From: an uncultured Phascolarctobacterium sp.
Lineage (GTDB): Bacteria > Bacillota > Negativicutes > Acidaminococcales > Acidaminococcaceae
Direction of reading: 5' to 3'
Assembly (NCBI GenBank): GCA_900553055.1
Contig: USBV01000022.1
Span: 1 to 15,238 of the forward strand
DNA: 15,238 nucleotides
The notes beneath the pieces were generated by a model that worked only from the letters and a program-made list of their open reading frames with translations, had not been told where the DNA came from and made no database searches. How positions within the stretch are numbered: the stretch's first letter is position 1; each line of letters begins with the position of its first letter. This document shows positions 7,380 to 15,143 of this stretch, piece after piece. A program made the translations under genes and the position numbers.

Positions 7380-7541
7380 ATGGCAACTATACTTGTAGGC
7401 GTTATTATTGCCGGAGCAGCTTATCTGGCGTTTAAATTGACTTCTAGTGCACATAAAAGTGGTAAATGTATCGGCTGTGGCTCCTGTGGTAAGGGTGCCT
7501 GCCCGCTGCATCCCACTAAGGAGGATTTTGCTAAGCACTAA
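7380..7541 (+). CDS. FeoB-associated Cys-rich membrane protein
   Basis: A 53-aa protein starting MATILVGVIIAGAAYLAFKL, a single membrane helix (residues 3-20). It is followed by a short polar linker and the cluster C30-x2-C33-x2-C36-x4-C41. This layout, one N-terminal helix plus a compact CxxCxxC motif directly after feoB, is that of the FeoB-associated Cys-rich family found in Firmicutes and Bacteroidetes. Its exact role is unproven; the cysteines could bind iron or another metal at the membrane near FeoB. GGAGG at 7368-7372 lies seven bases before the ATG. It starts 41 bases after the feoB stop, and a TATAAT at 7353-7358 lacks a convincing -35 box, so it is probably co-transcribed with feoB. 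Confidence 0.88.
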   Translation: MATILVGVIIAGAAYLAFKLTSSAHKSGKCIGCGSCGKGACPLHPTKEDFAKH

Positions 7542-7566
7542 GTGTGCGCCAGTTTGAGCTGCACAC
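7542..7566 (+). terminator. Possible terminator of the feo operon
   Basis: GTGTGC (7542-7547) pairs with GCACAC (7561-7566) around a 13-base loop. No T run follows at once; the nearest (TTTTTT, about 7590-7595) is more than 20 bases on, so this is a weak call. Confidence 0.3.
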
Positions 7567-7607
7567 AACTAGATATTGTGTATACATGATTTTTTCACTA
7601 CCTTATC

Positions 7608-7635
7608 TTGACAATTGCATATAATAGGCTATAAT
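7608..7635 (+). promoter_or_regulatory. Promoter for the ZTP-riboswitch/OFA transporter transcript
   Basis: TTGACA (7608-7613) and TATAAT (7630-7635) are both perfect, with a 16-base spacer. Transcription would begin near 7642, about 15 bases before the first helix of the riboswitch. A strong constitutive promoter ahead of an RNA switch is the expected pattern. Confidence 0.9.
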
Positions 7636-7655
7636 ATAGGTACAACTTAAAAACA

Positions 7656-7752
7656 GCAATACATGTTCTGACGGATGAGTGGAGTTTACCACGTGGACTG
7701 TATTGTGGCATAGCCGACCGTCTGGGCAAGCAGCTGCTGCCCAGACTTTTTT
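7656..7752 (+). ncRNA. ZTP (pfl-type) riboswitch with overlapping terminator
   Basis: P1 is GCAATACA (7656-7663) with TGTATTGT (7699-7706). The strand between holds CTGACGG, then P2 GTGG (7679-7682)/CCAC (7689-7692) and GTGGAC. The second domain has GGC-ATA-GCC (7707-7715) followed by GACCGTCTGGGCA (7716-7728), matching the highly conserved CCGCCUGGGC element of ZTP/pfl RNAs. GTCTGGGC (7720-7727) also pairs perfectly with GCCCAGAC (7739-7746), which is followed by six T, giving an intrinsic terminator that shares the aptamer's conserved 3' segment. ZTP aptamers bind ZMP/ZTP, signals of low 10-formyl-tetrahydrofolate, and usually turn genes on by preventing the terminator. The assignment rests on motif recall and not on a covariance-model search. 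Confidence 0.85.
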
Positions 7753-7790
7753 ATTGCTTGCACATATTCCCTATGGTGAAGTGTGTAGTT

Positions 7791-7844
7791 ATGAAAAAGT
7801 CTGGACGCATGCTGCTTTTTGTTTTCCTATTACAAAATGCTTAA
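7791..7844 (+). other. Possible 17-codon leader ORF before the OFA transporter
   Basis: ATG at 7791 opens MKKSGRMLLFVFLLQNA and stops at 7842-7844, four bases before the transporter's RBS (AAGAGGT, 7848-7854). Its own RBS is poor (GGTGAAG about 11 bases upstream). It lies after the riboswitch terminator, so it would be translated only from read-through transcripts. It may be chance. Confidence 0.2.
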
Positions 7845-7861
7845 GAAAAGAGGTAATCACA

Positions 7862-9076
7862 ATGCAGCAAACCAAAAACAGATGGCTCATCGTGTTAGCA
7901 GCCATCGGCATCCACATTTCCATCGGCTCCGTTTACGCCTGGAGCGTGCTCACTCGTCCTATCATGGAGGCGATGGGCTTCACCCTGCAGCAGGTAACCT
8001 GGACCTTTAGCTTAGCAATTTTATTCTTAGGCACCTCCGCAGGCTTTTTGGGCACCTATGTGGAGCGCTTGGGCCCGCGCAAAAGCGGCCTCATCGCCGC
8101 CGCCTTCTTTGGCAGTGGCATGCTGGGCACGGCCTACGCTTTAAGCCAGCACAGCCTAGCGCTGCTCTATTTATTCTACGGCGTTATCGGCGGCATAGGC
8201 CTGGGTACTGGCTATATCACTCCCGTTTCAACACTTGTCAAGTGGTTCCCTAACAACCGTGGCTTGGCGACAGGCCTTGCCATCATGGGCTTTGGCTTTG
8301 CCAGCCTCATCGCCGGTCCTGTAATGCAGCTTTTAATTGCCAAGTATGGCTTAGTAGCCAACTTTATCATCATGGGCTGCGCTTACGTTATCGTTATGGT
8401 GTGCTCCGCGCTTTATTTAGAGCCGCCCAAGGCTGCTTCTATTAGTAGCAAGGGTACCCACAAGGTGCAGCTAGAGGCTAATCAACCCAAGCAATACACT
8501 GTGAAGGAAGCAATGCGAACATGGCAGTTTTATGCGCTGTGGTGGGTGTTTTTTACTAATATCACCTGCGGTATTGGCCTTTTGGCTGTAGCTTCGCCCA
8601 TGGCGCAGGAGGTTATCCAAATGTCGCCCATGGCCGCTGCTTCCATGGTGGGCATCATCGGCCTCTTAAATGGCGGCGGGCGCATTGTGTGGTCCACTAT
8701 TTCCGACTATATTGGTCGTCGCAATACTTACATTGCCTTTTTTGCGATTGAAATTGTAGCCTTCTACCTTTTGGCAGGTGTGCAGGGTAGCTTCATGTTC
8801 CAAGCCTTGATTTTTATCATCATTACCTGCTACGGCGGTGGCTTTTCCTGCATGCCGGCCTATTTGAGTGATATCTATGGCACCAAGCAGCTCAGCGCTA
8901 TCCATGGTCGCATCCTGACTGCCTGGGGCTTGGCGGGCATCGCGGGCCCCTTGCTGCTGAGCCAGCTGTACGAGCGCACGCATAGCTACAGCGTAACGCT
9001 GTATTTCTTTAGCGGCTTCTTTGTACTGAGCTTGGCTTTAGCAATTGTGCTTAAATTCAAGGCTAGCATTAAATAA
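7862..9076 (+). CDS. MFS transporter, OFA (oxalate/formate antiporter) family
   Basis: A 404-aa protein with about 12 hydrophobic helices in two halves of six, joined by a polar loop near residues 190-220. The opening RWLIVLAAIGIHISIGSVYAWSVLTRP, the GIGLGTGYITPVSTLVKWFPNNRGLATGL block and NGGGRIVWSTISDYIGRRN are typical of the OFA family, which includes OxlT and E. coli YhjX. Members carry small carboxylates such as oxalate, formate or pyruvate; the substrate here is not readable from sequence. The start at 7862 has AAGAGGT seven bases upstream. An in-frame extension back to 7679 would run through the riboswitch and is not a protein. Control by a ZTP riboswitch suggests a link to one-carbon or formate supply. 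It is a single-gene transcript. Confidence 0.9.
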   Translation: MQQTKNRWLIVLAAIGIHISIGSVYAWSVLTRPIMEAMGFTLQQVTWTFSLAILFLGTSAGFLGTYVERLGPRKSGLIAAAFFGSGMLGTAYALSQHSLALLYLFYGVIGGIGLGTGYITPVSTLVKWFPNNRGLATGLAIMGFGFASLIAGPVMQLLIAKYGLVANFIIMGCAYVIVMVCSALYLEPPKAASISSKGTHKVQLEANQPKQYTVKEAMRTWQFYALWWVFFTNITCGIGLLAVASPMAQEVIQMSPMAAASMVGIIGLLNGGGRIVWSTISDYIGRRNTYIAFFAIEIVAFYLLAGVQGSFMFQALIFIIITCYGGGFSCMPAYLSDIYGTKQLSAIHGRILTAWGLAGIAGPLLLSQLYERTHSYSVTLYFFSGFFVLSLALAIVLKFKASIK

Positions 9077-9168
9077 AGCTGTTTTTGCACAAACTTTACC
9101 TTTTCTTAATCTTGATTTCATATTACTCTGTTAAACTACTATCATAAGCTACGAGAGGGGCAAGTAAT

Positions 9169-9324
9169 ATGAAATTAGCTTTAACAAACTCAGATAAAAT
9201 GTTCCTTCTGTTAGGAATAGCCTTATTATTGACGATGGTTTCCTTAGAGGATGAGCAGGGGATGCTGCCACAAACGCTCTACACCGCTGTGGAATTTGTA
9301 GCAGCTGAAGCACCCCATGTATGA
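9169..9324 (+). CDS. Small single-helix membrane protein, unknown function
   Basis: I do not recognise this 51-aa protein. It begins MKLALTNSDKMFLLLGIALL, has one membrane helix (about residues 10-26, ending MVSL) and then an acidic segment EDEQG, with a mostly neutral tail ending AAEAPHV. GAGAGGGG at 9153-9160 precedes the ATG by eight bases. A weak promoter may lie at 9112-9142 (TTGATT, then A/T-rich boxes with poor spacing). It is bounded upstream by the OFA transporter (92 bases away) and downstream by a very strong terminator, so it looks like a real short gene. It could instead be a leader region for a small RNA ending at that terminator. Confidence 0.55.
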   Translation: MKLALTNSDKMFLLLGIALLLTMVSLEDEQGMLPQTLYTAVEFVAAEAPHV

Positions 9325-9340
9325 ATTAATAATGATTCCC

Positions 9341-9391
9341 AAAATCGAGAGCAAAAACTGCACTTCAAGCAGAAAAAGCTCTCGATTTTTT
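9341..9391 (+). terminator. Strong intrinsic terminator with a two-tier hairpin
   Basis: AAAATCGAGAGC (9341-9352) pairs perfectly over 12 bases with GCTCTCGATTTT (9378-9389), ending in six T (9386-9391). Inside, AAAAA on each side forms a symmetric internal loop around a second stem CTGC (9358-9361)/GCAG (9369-9372). It closes the small ORF, and perhaps OFA transporter read-through, ahead of the dctP promoter. Confidence 0.9.
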
Positions 9392-9431
9392 GTGCTTTAA
9401 GGGGACAATTTACGCGGTTTTCGTAAAATTA

Positions 9432-9460
9432 TTGACATATTTGTGAAGCAATGTTAAGAT
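9432..9460 (+). promoter_or_regulatory. Promoter of the TRAP transporter-glpK operon
   Basis: TTGACA (9432-9437), a 17-base spacer and TAAGAT (9455-9460) preceded by TGT, an extended -10. Transcription would begin around 9467, leaving a leader of about 70 bases that holds a small hairpin CGGAG (9478-9482)/CTCCG (9488-9492). Confidence 0.85.
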
Positions 9461-9466
9461 TAAGAC

Positions 9467-9526
9467 ATGGAAAAATGCGGAGGTGCGCTCCGTAGATATT
9501 ACCTTATTATTCAACAACGAGGTTGA
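9467..9526 (+). other. Possible 19-codon leader ORF ending in the dctP RBS
   Basis: ATG at 9467 lies almost at the predicted transcript start and would encode MEKCGGALRRYYLIIQQRG. Its TGA (9524-9526) overlaps the first base of the dctP AGGAGG (9526-9531). There is no RBS, so it would have to be translated as a leaderless message. The position is suggestive but chance is likely. Confidence 0.2.
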
Positions 9527-9537
9527 GGAGGAATAAT

Positions 9538-10575
9538 ATGAAAAAGATAATTGCTTTATTGCTGATGGCAGTAATGATGCTGGCGCTGGCTGGCTGCGGC
9601 GGCGACAAAAAGGACGAAAAGAAGGCAGCTGCCGATAAGAAAATCGTGCTGAAATTGAGCCACGTTTTCTCCCCTGATGAGCAACTCTACAAATCCATGG
9701 AGCTGGTAGCTGGCCGCATTAAGGAAAAAACTCAAGGCCGTGTAGAAATCCAATGCTTTGGCCAAGGACAATTGGCTACCTACAAGGATGGCTTGGAGCA
9801 AGTAGCACAAGGCGCTAACTTTATTTCCGTAGAAGACCCGTCCTATTTGGGCGATTATGTTCCCGAATTCAAGGTATTTGCTGGCCCCATGATGTTCCAA
9901 AGCTTTGAAGAATACGAAGTACTGTGCAACAGCGATATGCTGGCTAAGATGAAGGCTGATGCTGAAAAGAAGAACATCACCGTTCTGGCTCTGGACTATG
10001 TATTTGGCTTCCGTAATGTTATGACCAACAAGGTTATCAAGACTCCGGAAGATTTGAAGGGCATGAAGCTGCGCACTCCGAAATCCAAGGTTTATGTTGA
10101 TACCATCAATTACATGGGCGCAACCGCAACTGCTCTGCCCTGGTCCGAAACTCTGCCTGCAGTTTCTCAAAAGGTTGTTGACGGCTTGGAAGGCTCCGAA
10201 TTCACCAATATCGGCACCAAATGCTATGAGCATGTTAAGAACGTTGCTTTCACCCGCCATTTGCTGGGCACCTGCGGCGTTTACATCAACACTAAAGTGC
10301 TGAACAGCATTCCTGAAGCTGACCGCAAGATTGTTATCGAAGAGTTCAGAAAGGGCGGCCCCGAAATGCTGAAGATTTCCAGCGATTCCTACAACAAGGT
10401 TAAAGCTGAGCTGGAATCCAAGGGCGTTAAATTCAACGAAGTTGACCATGAAAAATTCGATAAAGCTATTCTGCCCATCTATGAAAACATGGAAGCTAAA
10501 GAAGGCGTAAAACCTGGCACCTACAAGGCTATGAAGGCTGAGTTGGAAAAGATCCGCAAAAACCTGAAAAAATAA
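9538..10575 (+). CDS. dctP: TRAP transporter substrate-binding lipoprotein (DctP family)
   Basis: A 345-aa extracytoplasmic binding protein. Residues 1-19 are a lipoprotein signal with lipobox LAGC and the anchoring Cys at position 20, followed by a Lys/Asp-rich linker to about residue 35. The DctP fold follows, with LKLSHVFSPDEQLYKSME at its start, DLKGMKLRTPKSKVY, and ATALPWSETLPAVSQKVVDGLEGS. The Arg of KLRTP is the position that usually binds a substrate carboxylate in this family. The ATG at 9538 has AGGAGG six bases upstream; a TTG at 9523 would lie before the RBS and spoil the signal. It is the first gene of an operon with dctQ, dctM and glpK. The substrate is unknown. Confidence 0.95.
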   Translation: MKKIIALLLMAVMMLALAGCGGDKKDEKKAAADKKIVLKLSHVFSPDEQLYKSMELVAGRIKEKTQGRVEIQCFGQGQLATYKDGLEQVAQGANFISVEDPSYLGDYVPEFKVFAGPMMFQSFEEYEVLCNSDMLAKMKADAEKKNITVLALDYVFGFRNVMTNKVIKTPEDLKGMKLRTPKSKVYVDTINYMGATATALPWSETLPAVSQKVVDGLEGSEFTNIGTKCYEHVKNVAFTRHLLGTCGVYINTKVLNSIPEADRKIVIEEFRKGGPEMLKISSDSYNKVKAELESKGVKFNEVDHEKFDKAILPIYENMEAKEGVKPGTYKAMKAELEKIRKNLKK

Positions 10576-10594
10576 TCAAGTGGTGCAATGATTT

Positions 10595-10625
10595 AAAGGG
10601 ACTGTTTCGGCAGTCCCTTTTACAG
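10595..10625 (+). terminator. Terminator-like hairpin between dctP and dctQ
   Basis: AAAGGGACTG (10595-10604) pairs perfectly with CAGTCCCTTT (10611-10620) around TTTCGG, followed by TT. The T run is short (4), so partial read-through into dctQ is expected. This would yield more binding protein than membrane subunits, a common ratio in binding-protein transporters. It could also protect the 3' end of dctP mRNA. Confidence 0.75.
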
Positions 10626-10678
10626 TCTTTATCCTACTATTTTGTAATTTGTTGATGATTCGTGAGGCTCTGAATACT

Positions 10679-11149
10679 ATGAAGTTCGTTTTAAAAAATG
10701 CTGAAGAGCTCATTGCAGCCGGTTTTTTGATTATAACCACTGCATTGGTAGTTCTGAACATTATCTGTCGTTATTTCTTTAATATGGGCATGGTATGGTC
10801 CGAGGAGGTAGCCACTGGCTGCTTTGTTTGGTCCGTTTTCATTGGCGCCATTGCCTGCTTCAAGCGTCGTGGCCATGTGGGCGTGGATATTGTAGTGAAT
10901 ATGCTGCCGCCTGCTTTAAGACGTGGCATAGCTACTTTAATGGACATTATTTTGGTCGTACTCAATGCCTATATGTTCTATTTATCAGTGGTCTTCATTT
11001 CTAAATCCTACACCAAGCTGACTCCGGTTATGGGCATTTCCTCTGCCTATATCACCGCCGCTGTGGTAATTGCTTTCTTTATGATGACCATTTATTCTGT
11101 GCTTTTTGTTTATGAAGATTTCTGTGGTAAAAAGGAGGGGAATGCATAA
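10679..11149 (+). CDS. dctQ: TRAP transporter small membrane subunit (DctQ family)
   Basis: A 156-aa protein with four hydrophobic helices at about 12-33, 46-65, 85-107 and 122-146. The sequence NIICRYFFNMGMVWSEEVATGCFVW, then RRGHVGVDIVV, is the DctQ signature (WSEE and the GHVxxD loop). DctQ pairs with DctM to form the membrane unit of a sodium-driven TRAP importer. The start is uncertain: ATG 10679 has GAGG (10664-10667) 11 bases upstream and gives the usual length; ATG 10655 adds eight residues but lacks an RBS. Its TAA shares one base with the dctM ATG, so the two are coupled. Spacing from dctP is about 100 bases and contains a terminator-like hairpin. Confidence 0.9.
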   Translation: MKFVLKNAEELIAAGFLIITTALVVLNIICRYFFNMGMVWSEEVATGCFVWSVFIGAIACFKRRGHVGVDIVVNMLPPALRRGIATLMDIILVVLNAYMFYLSVVFISKSYTKLTPVMGISSAYITAAVVIAFFMMTIYSVLFVYEDFCGKKEGNA

Positions 11150-12426
11150 TGGCTTATTTACCCGTCCTTATCGTATTTGTGCTGTACTTTGCAGGCATTC
11201 CCATTGCCTTTGCCCTGTTTGGTGCAGCCAGCTCCTATTTTACCTTTATTGATACTACTTCGCCGACGCATTTGCTCTTCCAAAGCATTATCAGAAGCTG
11301 CCAATCCTTCCCGCTTTTAGCGATTCCCTTTTTCATCATGGCGGGCAGTATTATGAATTTTGCCGGCATTAGTGAAAAGCTTTTAAAGTTTACCGAGGTG
11401 CTAACCGGACACTTTAGTGGTGGCTTGGCCCAGGTTAACGTGCTGCTTTCCCTGTTGATGGGCGGCGTATCCGGCTCTGCTAACGCCGACGCAGCTATGC
11501 AATCTAAAATGCTGGTGCCGGAAATGGAAAAGCGCGGCTACAACAAGGGCTTTGCTGCGGCTATTACTGCTGCCTCCTCTGCTGTAACGCCGGTTATTCC
11601 GCCTGGCATTAACCTTATTATTTACGCCTTAATCGCTAACGTATCCGTAACCAAGATGTTTATCGCTGGTTATGTGCCCGGCGTATTGATGGCAGTGGCC
11701 TTGATGATAACAGTACACTTTATTTCCAAAAAGCGTGGCTACAAGGCAACGCGTGAGCGCAGAGCCACCATGGGCGAAATCTTTGCCCAGCTCAAGGATT
11801 CCATTTGGGCTTTGCTCTTCCCCTTTGGCATTATTGCCGGCCTGCGCATGGGCATGTTCACCCCGTCCGAGGCGGGCGCTGTGGCCGTTGTGTACTGCAT
11901 TTTTGTTAGTGCTATTATTTATAGACGCTTAAAATGGGAGCATGTGTGGCCTATTATGAAGGAGACCATTTATGGAACCTCCTCCGTAACACTGATTATC
12001 GTGGCCGCTTCCTTTTTTGGTTATTACATGAACTGGGAGCGCATTCCCCAAGCTATTACCACCGGCATGCTGGACTTCACCCGCAATCCTTATGTGATGC
12101 TGGCATTAATCAATGTGCTGCTGCTGGTTTTGGGCATGTTCCTCGAAGGCGGCGCTGCACTGATTATTTTGTCGCCCTTGCTGGTGCCCGTTGTGAAGCA
12201 ATTGGGCGTTGACCCCGTGCATTTTGGTATCATTTGCATCGTTAACATCATGATTGGTGGTTTAACCCCGCCCTTTGGCTCCATGATGTTCACAGTGTGC
12301 GCGATTACCGAAACACCGCTAGGACATTTTATGAAGGAGTGCTTGCCCTTTATTATCGCGCTTCTCGTTACCTTGGTAATTGTAACCTATTGGCCGGGCC
12401 TGATTCTGTTCCTGCCCAATCTATAA
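11149..12426 (+). CDS. dctM: TRAP transporter large membrane subunit (DctM family)
   Basis: A 425-aa membrane protein with about 12 helices. It shows FPLLAIPFFIMAGSIMNFAGIS near the start, LLMGGVSGSANADAAMQSKMLVPEMEKRGYNKGFAAAITAASSAVTPVIPPG in the middle and IVNIMIGGLTPPFGSMMF near the end. These are the conserved core of DctM proteins, which form the transport pathway and couple uptake to sodium (known for characterised members). Length is normal. It starts on the last base of the dctQ stop, with AGGAGGGG about ten bases before the ATG. The next gene, glycerol kinase, begins 15 bases after its stop with no terminator between, so both sit on one transcript. Confidence 0.95.
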   Translation: MAYLPVLIVFVLYFAGIPIAFALFGAASSYFTFIDTTSPTHLLFQSIIRSCQSFPLLAIPFFIMAGSIMNFAGISEKLLKFTEVLTGHFSGGLAQVNVLLSLLMGGVSGSANADAAMQSKMLVPEMEKRGYNKGFAAAITAASSAVTPVIPPGINLIIYALIANVSVTKMFIAGYVPGVLMAVALMITVHFISKKRGYKATRERRATMGEIFAQLKDSIWALLFPFGIIAGLRMGMFTPSEAGAVAVVYCIFVSAIIYRRLKWEHVWPIMKETIYGTSSVTLIIVAASFFGYYMNWERIPQAITTGMLDFTRNPYVMLALINVLLLVLGMFLEGGAALIILSPLLVPVVKQLGVDPVHFGIICIVNIMIGGLTPPFGSMMFTVCAITETPLGHFMKECLPFIIALLVTLVIVTYWPGLILFLPNL

Positions 12427-13944
<1,518 letters not shown>

Positions 13945-13950
13945 AAAATC

Positions 13951-13980
13951 TTGACAAAGCCGCTGCTAACCGCTTATACT
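13951..13980 (+). promoter_or_regulatory. Promoter for the NiCo riboswitch/CDF exporter transcript
   Basis: TTGACA (13951-13956) and TATACT (13975-13980) with an 18-base spacer, beginning six bases after the glpK stop. Transcription would begin near 13987, about 35 bases before the riboswitch P1 helix. Confidence 0.8.
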
Positions 13981-14020
13981 ATCGATAATCTCTTTGCACT
14001 GCGTTATTAGCTACAGTACA

Positions 14021-14131
14021 AACTGATCAGGCGGTCTACCTCTACTAGGTTTTTGCAGCCGGGCCCTTTGGGCAGCAGACAAATAATCAGCGTCTGCGGG
14101 ACAGTTAATTACTATTCCGCAGGCGCTTTTT
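14021..14131 (+). ncRNA. NiCo (czcD-type) riboswitch with expression-platform terminator
   Basis: P1 is AACTG (14021-14025) with CAGTT (14102-14106). A short arm ACCT/AGGT (14038-14050) follows, then the conserved GCAGCCGGGC (14055-14064) with a GCCC/GGGC hairpin (14063-14073), AGCAGAC and its partner GTCTGC (14092-14097), then GGGACAGTT (14098-14106). The order AACTGA.CAGGC, GCAGCCGGGC, GCAGAC, GTCTGCGGGACAGTT matches NiCo riboswitches, which bind Co2+ or Ni2+ cooperatively. GCGTCTGCGG (14090-14099) can instead pair with CCGCAGGCGC (14117-14126) and five T, forming a terminator that competes with the aptamer. Metal binding should therefore turn on the downstream exporter. The same hairpin may stop transcripts running out of glpK. 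Confidence 0.88.
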
Positions 14132-14173
14132 CTATCGTGTCTGCAGAGCAAAGATTTAGAGGAGGTTTTATTA

Positions 14174-15115
14174 ATGAAGTATGCAAATGAAGAAGAACAC
14201 ATTGCCATGATTGTTTCCTTAAACAGCATCGTGGCTAACCTGGTGCTAAGCTTGGCTAAGCTGGCCGCAGGCTTTATGGCCCAATCTGCAGCCATGATTT
14301 CCGACGGTGTTCACTCAGCTTCCGACGTGTTCAGCACCTTTGTTGTTATGGCGGGCGTAAAATTGTCCAATAAGGCTTCTGATGACGAGCATCAATATGG
14401 TCATGAGCGCATGGAGTGCGTGGCAGCTATTATTTTGGCTTGCATGCTCACGTTAGTTGCGTTGGGCATCGGTTATAGCGGCTACGAAAAGATTTTTCAC
14501 ACCGATGCCGCTGATTTGGTTATCCCCGGTCAGCTCGCTTTGTGGGCAGCAGTACTTTCCATCGTCGTGAAGGAGGGCATGTTCTGGTACACGCGCAATG
14601 CGGCACAAAAGATTAATTCCGGCGCCTTGATGGCAGATGCTTGGCATCATCGTAGTGATGCGCTGTCCTCTATTGGCTCCTTTGTGGGCATTTTGGGCGC
14701 ACGCATGGGCTATCCTGTGCTGGACCCCGTAGCTAGCTTGATTATTTGCCTGATGATTTTGCAGGCTGCTTATGAAGTTTTTAAGGATGCTATGGATAAA
14801 ATGGTGGACCACTCCAGTGATGAGGAAACCACCAAGAAATTAGAGGAGCTCATTGAGCGTGTGCCAGGTGTGGAGCATATGGATAGCCTCTATACCCGCA
14901 TGTTTGGCAGTCGCATTTATGTGGATGTAGAAATCAGCGTGAAGGACGATTTGACGCTTTTACAGGCGCACACCATTGCCGAAACCGTGCATACTGCTAT
15001 TGAAGCTAATTTCCCGCTCGTTAAGCACTGCATGGTGCATGTAAACCCCGTGAGCGAATCCATTCACGACGCTTGCCCCATGCTGCCGCCGGAGCTTAGA
15101 CCGAAATGTAAATAA
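14174..15115 (+). CDS. Cation diffusion facilitator (CDF) metal exporter, probably Co2+/Ni2+
   Basis: A 313-aa protein with six membrane helices (to about residue 205) and a cytosolic CDF C-terminal domain. Transport-site residues are visible in helix 2 (H47-x3-D51 in SDGVHSASD) and helix 5 (H158-x3-D162 in WHHRSD), the HxxxD pair of Zn/Co-type CDF proteins. The tail holds a late Cys pair, C-P-M-L-P-P-E-L-R-P-K-C, with a nearby His, which might sense metal. GAGGAGG upstream (AGGAGG 14160-14165) sets the start at 14174. CDF proteins export divalent metal using the proton gradient. The NiCo riboswitch directly before it makes cobalt or nickel the likely load; Zn2+ remains possible on residues alone. 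It stands alone on its transcript, with ggt 28 bases after. Confidence 0.93.
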   Translation: MKYANEEEHIAMIVSLNSIVANLVLSLAKLAAGFMAQSAAMISDGVHSASDVFSTFVVMAGVKLSNKASDDEHQYGHERMECVAAIILACMLTLVALGIGYSGYEKIFHTDAADLVIPGQLALWAAVLSIVVKEGMFWYTRNAAQKINSGALMADAWHHRSDALSSIGSFVGILGARMGYPVLDPVASLIICLMILQAAYEVFKDAMDKMVDHSSDEETTKKLEELIERVPGVEHMDSLYTRMFGSRIYVDVEISVKDDLTLLQAHTIAETVHTAIEANFPLVKHCMVHVNPVSESIHDACPMLPPELRPKCK

Positions 15116-15143
15116 AACAAATACTTTCCGGAGGTATGCCCTG

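Noticed and set aside
7679..7861. N-terminal extension of the OFA transporter by 61 residues
   Set aside because: This in-frame stretch runs through the riboswitch second domain and terminator. It has no membrane or family similarity, and a good RBS sits just before the ATG at 7862.
9556..10449. Long open frame on the minus strand (297 codons) across dctP
   Set aside because: It is a shadow of the well-supported dctP gene. It has no RBS, promoter or recognisable domains. The same applies to minus-strand frames over pheA, glpK, feoB and aroE.
14021..14131. Manganese (yybP-ykoY) or other metal riboswitch before the CDF gene
   Set aside because: The conserved blocks (GCAGCCGGGC, GCAGAC, GTCTGCGGGACAGTT) match the NiCo form; I see no yybP-ykoY loop signatures.
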